A stretch of DNA of 64,000 nt, from contig NZ_OMOI01000001.1 of assembly GCF_900302485.1 (NCBI RefSeq), positions 1 to 64,000 of the forward strand. Reading direction: 5' to 3'. Made by a program: the position numbers and the translations under genes. Origin of the DNA: Aliiroseovarius pelagivivens. GTDB taxonomy: Bacteria; Pseudomonadota; Alphaproteobacteria; Rhodobacterales; Rhodobacteraceae. This document shows positions 60,439 to 64,000 of the stretch, piece by piece (the stretch's first letter is position 1; the number at the start of each line of letters is the position of its first letter). Under the pieces are notes generated by a model, which was not told the DNA's origin, ran no database searches, and saw only the letters and a program-made list of their open reading frames with translations.

Positions 60439-61626
60439 TCAATCGTGTTCCGACACGTCCACAGATTTGAACGGGCCGTATGAGGTCAGGATGTCGATAT
60501 CCTGCGCCACGGCCTTGCGTTCTGACTGAAGAAACTGATCGACGGCCTCGCGAAAGCCGCGGTCGTTGATCCAATGCAGCGAATGGGTGGTCACGGGCAG
60601 ATAGCCCCGTGCCAATTTGTGTTCGCCCTGCGCACCTGCTTCAACACGGTCCAATCCGTGGAGAATGGCAAAGTCGATGGCCCGATAATAACACAGTTCG
60701 AAATGTAGATAGGGGTGGTCCTCGACACAGCCCCAGTAGCGCCCGAACAGCGTATCGCGGCCGATCACGTTCAGCGCACCGGCGACGGGGCGGCCATCAC
60801 GTTCGGCCAGCACAAGAAGCAGGTCGTCTGCCATCGTGTCATGAAGCTGATCAAAGAAAGCGCGTGTCAGATAGGGGCGGCCCCATTTGCGCGCGCCGGT
60901 GTCCTGATAGAAATGCCAGAACGCGTCCCAATGCTGCGGTTGGATCTGGTCACCGGTAAGGGTCAGTATCTCGCCGCCGAACGCTTGGGCAATGCGGCGT
61001 TCCTTGCGGATCTGCTTGCGCTTGCGCGAACTGAGCTCGCCTAGAAACGCATCAAAATTCGGGTAGCTGTCATTCTGCCAATGATACTGCAGCCCTTCGC
61101 GTGCCAGCAGGCCCATGGCTTTACCCGCCTCGGCCTCGTCCCCAGTGCAGAAGGTCACATGGGCCGAGCTGATCTGGTTGTCTGTCGCAATCTGGATCAT
61201 GCCCTGCACCAGCGCAGCCTGTCCGATCTGCGTATGTCCGGGCCGGGTTGGGAATCTGCGCCCGGTGACGGGCGAGAACGGAACGGCGGATTGCAGCTTT
61301 GGGTAATACCGCCCCCCCGCACGTTCATAGGCGTCGGCCCAGCCATGATCGAACACATACTCGCCCTGACTGTGAGTTTTCACATAAAGCGGCATCACGG
61401 CGATGATCTGTTCACCCGCGTGCACCGTCAGATGCTGTGGGTGCCAGCCTGTGCCTTCCCCGACAGACCCAGAGGCTTCCAACGCCGACAAAAACGCGTG
61501 TGTCGTGAATGGGTCCAAGGCCCGTCCGCCGTCGGCCCGTTCAGGGCAGGCGCAGGCATCCCAATCCTCGGCGCGGATGGCGTCGAGGGACTGGTGGGTA
61601 CGGATGTCGACTTGAGTTTCGCTCAC
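60439..61626 (-). CDS. FemAB/GNAT-like protein (COG3146)
   Basis: This 395-residue protein has ACPERADGGRALDPFTTHAFLSALEASGSVGEGTGW near the N-terminus, MPLYVKTHSQGEYVFDHGWADAYERAGGRYYPKLQSAVPFSPVTG and FDAFLGELSSRKRKQIRKERRIAQ. Further on, GAQGEHKLARGYLPVTTHSLHW is diagnostic of the COG3146 family. These are predicted peptidoglycan- or protein-modifying acyltransferases with substrate unknown. It runs convergent with the peroxiredoxin gene, 5 bp apart. Confidence 0.87.
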   Translation of the reverse strand: MSETQVDIRTHQSLDAIRAEDWDACACPERADGGRALDPFTTHAFLSALEASGSVGEGTGWHPQHLTVHAGEQIIAVMPLYVKTHSQGEYVFDHGWADAYERAGGRYYPKLQSAVPFSPVTGRRFPTRPGHTQIGQAALVQGMIQIATDNQISSAHVTFCTGDEAEAGKAMGLLAREGLQYHWQNDSYPNFDAFLGELSSRKRKQIRKERRIAQAFGGEILTLTGDQIQPQHWDAFWHFYQDTGARKWGRPYLTRAFFDQLHDTMADDLLLVLAERDGRPVAGALNVIGRDTLFGRYWGCVEDHPYLHFELCYYRAIDFAILHGLDRVEAGAQGEHKLARGYLPVTTHSLHWINDRGFREAVDQFLQSERKAVAQDIDILTSYGPFKSVDVSEHD

Positions 61627-61657
61627 GGTCCTATTGAGGGGCAGAGGGGCAGGTGGG

Positions 61658-62425
61658 TCAAGCCAGATAGCCTTCGAACGTCACGTTGGCTGCAATCTTG
61701 CGCGCCTCGGCTTCGACCTCGGGCGAGCGAACGGTCCAGCACAGAACCGGCACACCACGGTCTTTCAGTTGTGTGACCGCCGGGTTGTCCAAATCCCGCA
61801 CATCATGGCTGATGAAGCTTGCGCCTACCCGGTCGTAGTCGGGAATGTCGCGCAGGCGCGCGCGCGTGGCGGCGGGCAAAAGCGCGGTGTCCTCATCTTT
61901 GTAGGCCTCGGTCGTCAGGCCAAGGGGCAGGGTGGCGTTGTGCTTGCCGAATTCCTCAACCGAATGGGGGTTGAAGGACATGACGGCGACGTCGCCCGCA
62001 TATCCCTCCAGCGCCTCGGCCGTGGCTTTCTCCATCACTCCGTCATGCGGGCCCATGGCACCGTGCTGGTCTTTTAGTTCGACCAGAAGGGGCACACGGC
62101 CCGCAACGATGTCCAAGATCTCGGCGAAGCTTGGAATGCCCTCGTCCCCACCGGTCAGACCGATTCCGGCCAGCTCGACCGCATTGCGGCCGCGCACCGG
62201 GCCGGTGTCGCCGGTCAGGCGGGACAGGTCATAGTCGTGAAAGACCATGGCCTGCCCGTCTTTCGACATTTGCAGGTCAATCTCGATTCCATAGCCCGCA
62301 TCCACGGCAGCACGAATGGCCGCGCGCGAGTTTTCCGGGCGGCCCGCTGCTTTATCGTGCAAGGCACGATGTGCGATGGGTCGGTCAATGAAGCTTTGTG
62401 GCAGCGGGACGGGTCTGCGGGTCAT
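61658..62425 (-). CDS. Glycerophosphodiester phosphodiesterase family protein
   Basis: This 255-residue TIM-barrel protein has the GDPD active-site landmarks: IAHRALHDKAAGRPENSRAA (catalytic His and Glu-Asn), GYGIEIDLQMSKDGQAMVFHDYDLSRLTG (ExD and second His) and VELKDQHG. No signal peptide, so cytoplasmic. It would release glycerol-3-phosphate from phospholipid head-group diesters. Start overlaps the RidA gene stop by four bases. Confidence 0.9.
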   Translation of the reverse strand: MTRRPVPLPQSFIDRPIAHRALHDKAAGRPENSRAAIRAAVDAGYGIEIDLQMSKDGQAMVFHDYDLSRLTGDTGPVRGRNAVELAGIGLTGGDEGIPSFAEILDIVAGRVPLLVELKDQHGAMGPHDGVMEKATAEALEGYAGDVAVMSFNPHSVEEFGKHNATLPLGLTTEAYKDEDTALLPAATRARLRDIPDYDRVGASFISHDVRDLDNPAVTQLKDRGVPVLCWTVRSPEVEAEARKIAANVTFEGYLA

Positions 62426-62883
62426 TTGATCTGGAAAATGCCTTCGATTTCCACGGCCACGCCAAAGGGCAGGCTGGCGGCGGACACAGCGGAACGCGCG
62501 TGACGACCTGCATCGCCCAAGGCTTCGACCATGAAGTCAGACGCGCCGTTGATCACTTTCGGCTGGTCGCCGAAGTCGCTGGTCGAGTTCACGAAGCCCA
62601 CCAGTTTCACCACACGCTGAAGGCGGTCCAGATCGCCACCACAGGCGGCTTTCACCTGTGCCAACAGAGCAATGGCGCAGCTGCGGGCGGCCTTGGCGCC
62701 TTCTTCGGCAGTCATGACGTCGCCCAGCTTTCCAGTCAGGAATGCACCATCTTTCATCGAGATCTGACCCGAGACATGCACGAGGTCTCCGACCTGAACG
62801 TAGGGTACATAGTTGGCCGCAGGGGCAGGGGCGTCGGGCAGGGTGACGCCCAGTTCAGCAAGGCGGGTTTCAAAAGCGCTCAT
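62422..62883 (-). CDS. RidA-family protein
   Basis: This 153-residue protein has the YjgF/RidA layout: ANYVPYVQVGDLVHVSGQISMKDGAFLTGKLG, CAIALLAQVKAACGGDLDRLQRVVKLVGFVNSTSDF and the C-terminal RSAVSAASLPFGVAVEIEGIF with the conserved Arg for 2-aminoacrylate binding. It hydrolyses reactive enamines/imines from PLP enzymes. It is longer than E. coli RidA and belongs to a YjgF-like subgroup. Confidence 0.9.
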   Translation of the reverse strand: MSAFETRLAELGVTLPDAPAPAANYVPYVQVGDLVHVSGQISMKDGAFLTGKLGDVMTAEEGAKAARSCAIALLAQVKAACGGDLDRLQRVVKLVGFVNSTSDFGDQPKVINGASDFMVEALGDAGRHARSAVSAASLPFGVAVEIEGIFQIK

Positions 62884-63000
62884 CGGGCGATCCTTTCAAT
62901 TGGCAGGCCTGAAGATCAGGCCTTTTCTGGACGCTAGCCCGCGTCTGGGATCAGGGAAAGGGGGAAACCGACGCCTGCGTGGTTTTCCCCGTCGCACGGA

Positions 63001-63999
63001 TCAGGATTCGCGGAATGCTTTCTTGAAATAGTCCCAGAGCGGTTCGACCAGATACAGGATCGGGCTGCGATCTGTTGTGCGGATGAAGGCCGAGACGGGC
63101 ATGCCTGGGATCAGCACGGCCCCTTCGGGCAGACGCGCGATTTCACCTTCGTCCATCTGGATTTCCGCCAGATAGAAAGGTTGTCCGGTCACATCGTCCA
63201 CGAAGGAATCTGCCGACATACGCGTGACGTGGCCCTGCAAGTCCGGGGTTTCGCGACTGTTGAAGGCGGGGAACTGCAGGTACACGGTCTGCCCGACAAA
63301 GATTTGGTCGATATGAATGGGCTCGACCCGCGACATGATCACCAAGTCGCGGTCTTGCGGGACCACATACAGAACGGGCTGGGCGGGCTGGATCACCGCG
63401 CGTTCAGCAAAGATCTGCAATCCGTGGATTACACCGGAGACGGGCGCACGGATCTCTAATCGCTCGAGCCGTTCTTTGGTGTTCCGCCGCTGTTCAGACA
63501 GATCACGCGTGGTGGCGCGGGAATCGCGAAGCTCGGTGATGGCGCGCTCGCGCAGGTCTGTTTGCAGCGCGATGCTTTGCAGTTCGGTCTCGGTGATGCG
63601 CAGTTCTGCCTCGGCACTGGCAGCGGAGAGTTCCCCCAGACGCCCCAGAATGGCCGCTTCTTCGCGCTTCAAGGCCAGTACGCGGGACGCTTGCGACAGT
63701 CCCTTGTCCAAAAGGGATTGCTGGTTTGTAAGCTCTTCGCGGATCAAATCCAGCTGTTCGCGTAACGCGGTGGTTTGTGCCGCCAGCCCATCTAACTGGC
63801 GCGAAATCTGTGTCTTGCGTTTGTCGAGCTGCTCAAGCTGCGTCGACATCCCGTCGAGGCGCGAGTTGAACAGGCGCAACTGGCCTTGCATCAGGCTGTC
63901 GACCTCGGGATTGAGAGCGGCAGCTTGGATCAGCTCGTCGCTGAATACCAATGTATCAGAGCCATCGCGTTCAGCCTCGAAGCGGGCCTGACGGGCCAG
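63001..63999 (-). CDS. HlyD-family type I secretion adaptor, 5' end outside window
   Basis: About 333 residues are visible and the N-terminus lies beyond the window. Long coiled coil in the first part (MQGQLRLFNSRLDGMSTQLEQLDKRKTQ region to REQLDLIREELTNQQSLLDKG), then the lipoyl/barrel part RAPVSGVIHGLQIFAERAVIQP and VEPIHIDQIFVGQTVYLQFPAF, ending in the PMSAFIRTTDRSPILYLVEPL-type C-terminus (read as GMPVSAFIRTTDRSP). It bridges an ABC exporter to an outer-membrane channel for RTX-type cargo. It may serve the RTX protein at 2661 but is 59 kb away. Confidence 0.9.
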   Translation of the reverse strand: MARQARFEAERDGSDTLVFSDELIQAAALNPEVDSLMQGQLRLFNSRLDGMSTQLEQLDKRKTQISRQLDGLAAQTTALREQLDLIREELTNQQSLLDKGLSQASRVLALKREEAAILGRLGELSAASAEAELRITETELQSIALQTDLRERAITELRDSRATTRDLSEQRRNTKERLERLEIRAPVSGVIHGLQIFAERAVIQPAQPVLYVVPQDRDLVIMSRVEPIHIDQIFVGQTVYLQFPAFNSRETPDLQGHVTRMSADSFVDDVTGQPFYLAEIQMDEGEIARLPEGAVLIPGMPVSAFIRTTDRSPILYLVEPLWDYFKKAFRES

Positions 64000-64000
64000 A

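Overview
The window looks like a chromosomal segment of a marine alphaproteobacterium of the Rhodobacteraceae (Roseobacter group). This rests on gene content and order read from the translations: ethylmalonyl-CoA-pathway malyl-CoA lyase, DgcN/DgcA, ftsEX preceded by a divergent zinc-ribbon protein, DUF1244, DUF6478 and YtoQ-type proteins, an ECF42 sigma factor with a DGPF protein, and a 5S rRNA end with an initiator tRNA. Assignment below family level is not possible from the sequence alone.

Region 1, 1-10 kb, is accessory DNA at the distal end of an rRNA operon. The window opens on the last ~28 nt of a 5S rRNA. The initiator tRNA-fMet that normally follows 5S in this family lies 5.4 kb away (5408-5484). 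Between them are a DMT permease, a LuxR-type regulator, an RTX calcium-binding protein, a Popeye-like membrane protein with a cyclic-nucleotide-type domain, and a PagL-like lipid A deacylase. A second copy of the 5S tail plus its terminator (1634-1743) is fused to a broken piece of an RTX gene. Beyond the tRNA is a decayed serine recombinase (5634-5867) and a large autotransporter-like Ig-repeat adhesin (6126-9635). A second copy of the tRNA 3' end, trailer and terminator follows at 9781-9850. These paired repeats look like scars of modules gained at the rrn end. The cargo is almost entirely surface or secretion related.

Region 2, 10-19 kb, is lipid and envelope work: an alpha/beta hydrolase overlapping a PlsB-like acyltransferase, the zinc-ribbon protein divergent from ftsE-ftsX-plsC and a PNPOx-like gene, an AhpD-like protein, and accA.

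Region 3, 19-29 kb, is carbon and amino-acid metabolism: malyl-CoA lyase; a D-amino-acid group (dgcN, dgcA, a YdcZ-type permease and a D-amino-acid transaminase); an orphan ParA; a DODA-type dioxygenase; a run of DUF1244, CHMI-type tautomerase and N-formylglutamate amidohydrolase; and pyruvate kinase.

Region 4, 29-37 kb, is translation: rpmI-rplT, then a cupin / DGPF / ECF42 sigma locus, then pheS-ASCH-pheT, YtoQ, mscL and an elongator tRNA-Met.

Region 5, 37-64 kb, is mostly housekeeping: ald with a divergent Lrp regulator, an MFS permease, zapE, folC-accD, a CPBP protease, a lipoprotein, DUF6478, DUF523, fadH, an AEC transporter, a LysR regulator, an OmpA-like protein, a CinA-type protein, sfsA, map, a TRAP solute-binding protein, rsmD with a ferredoxin-reductase-like flavoprotein, a peroxiredoxin, a FemAB-like acyltransferase, GDPD, RidA, and a type I secretion HlyD adaptor cut by the window end. 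Two intergenic elements stand out: a GANTC-rich, palindrome-rich 410-bp gap (41446-41855) and a 100-nt element with perfect 13-bp terminal inverted repeats and two mutually exclusive inner helices (47726-47825).
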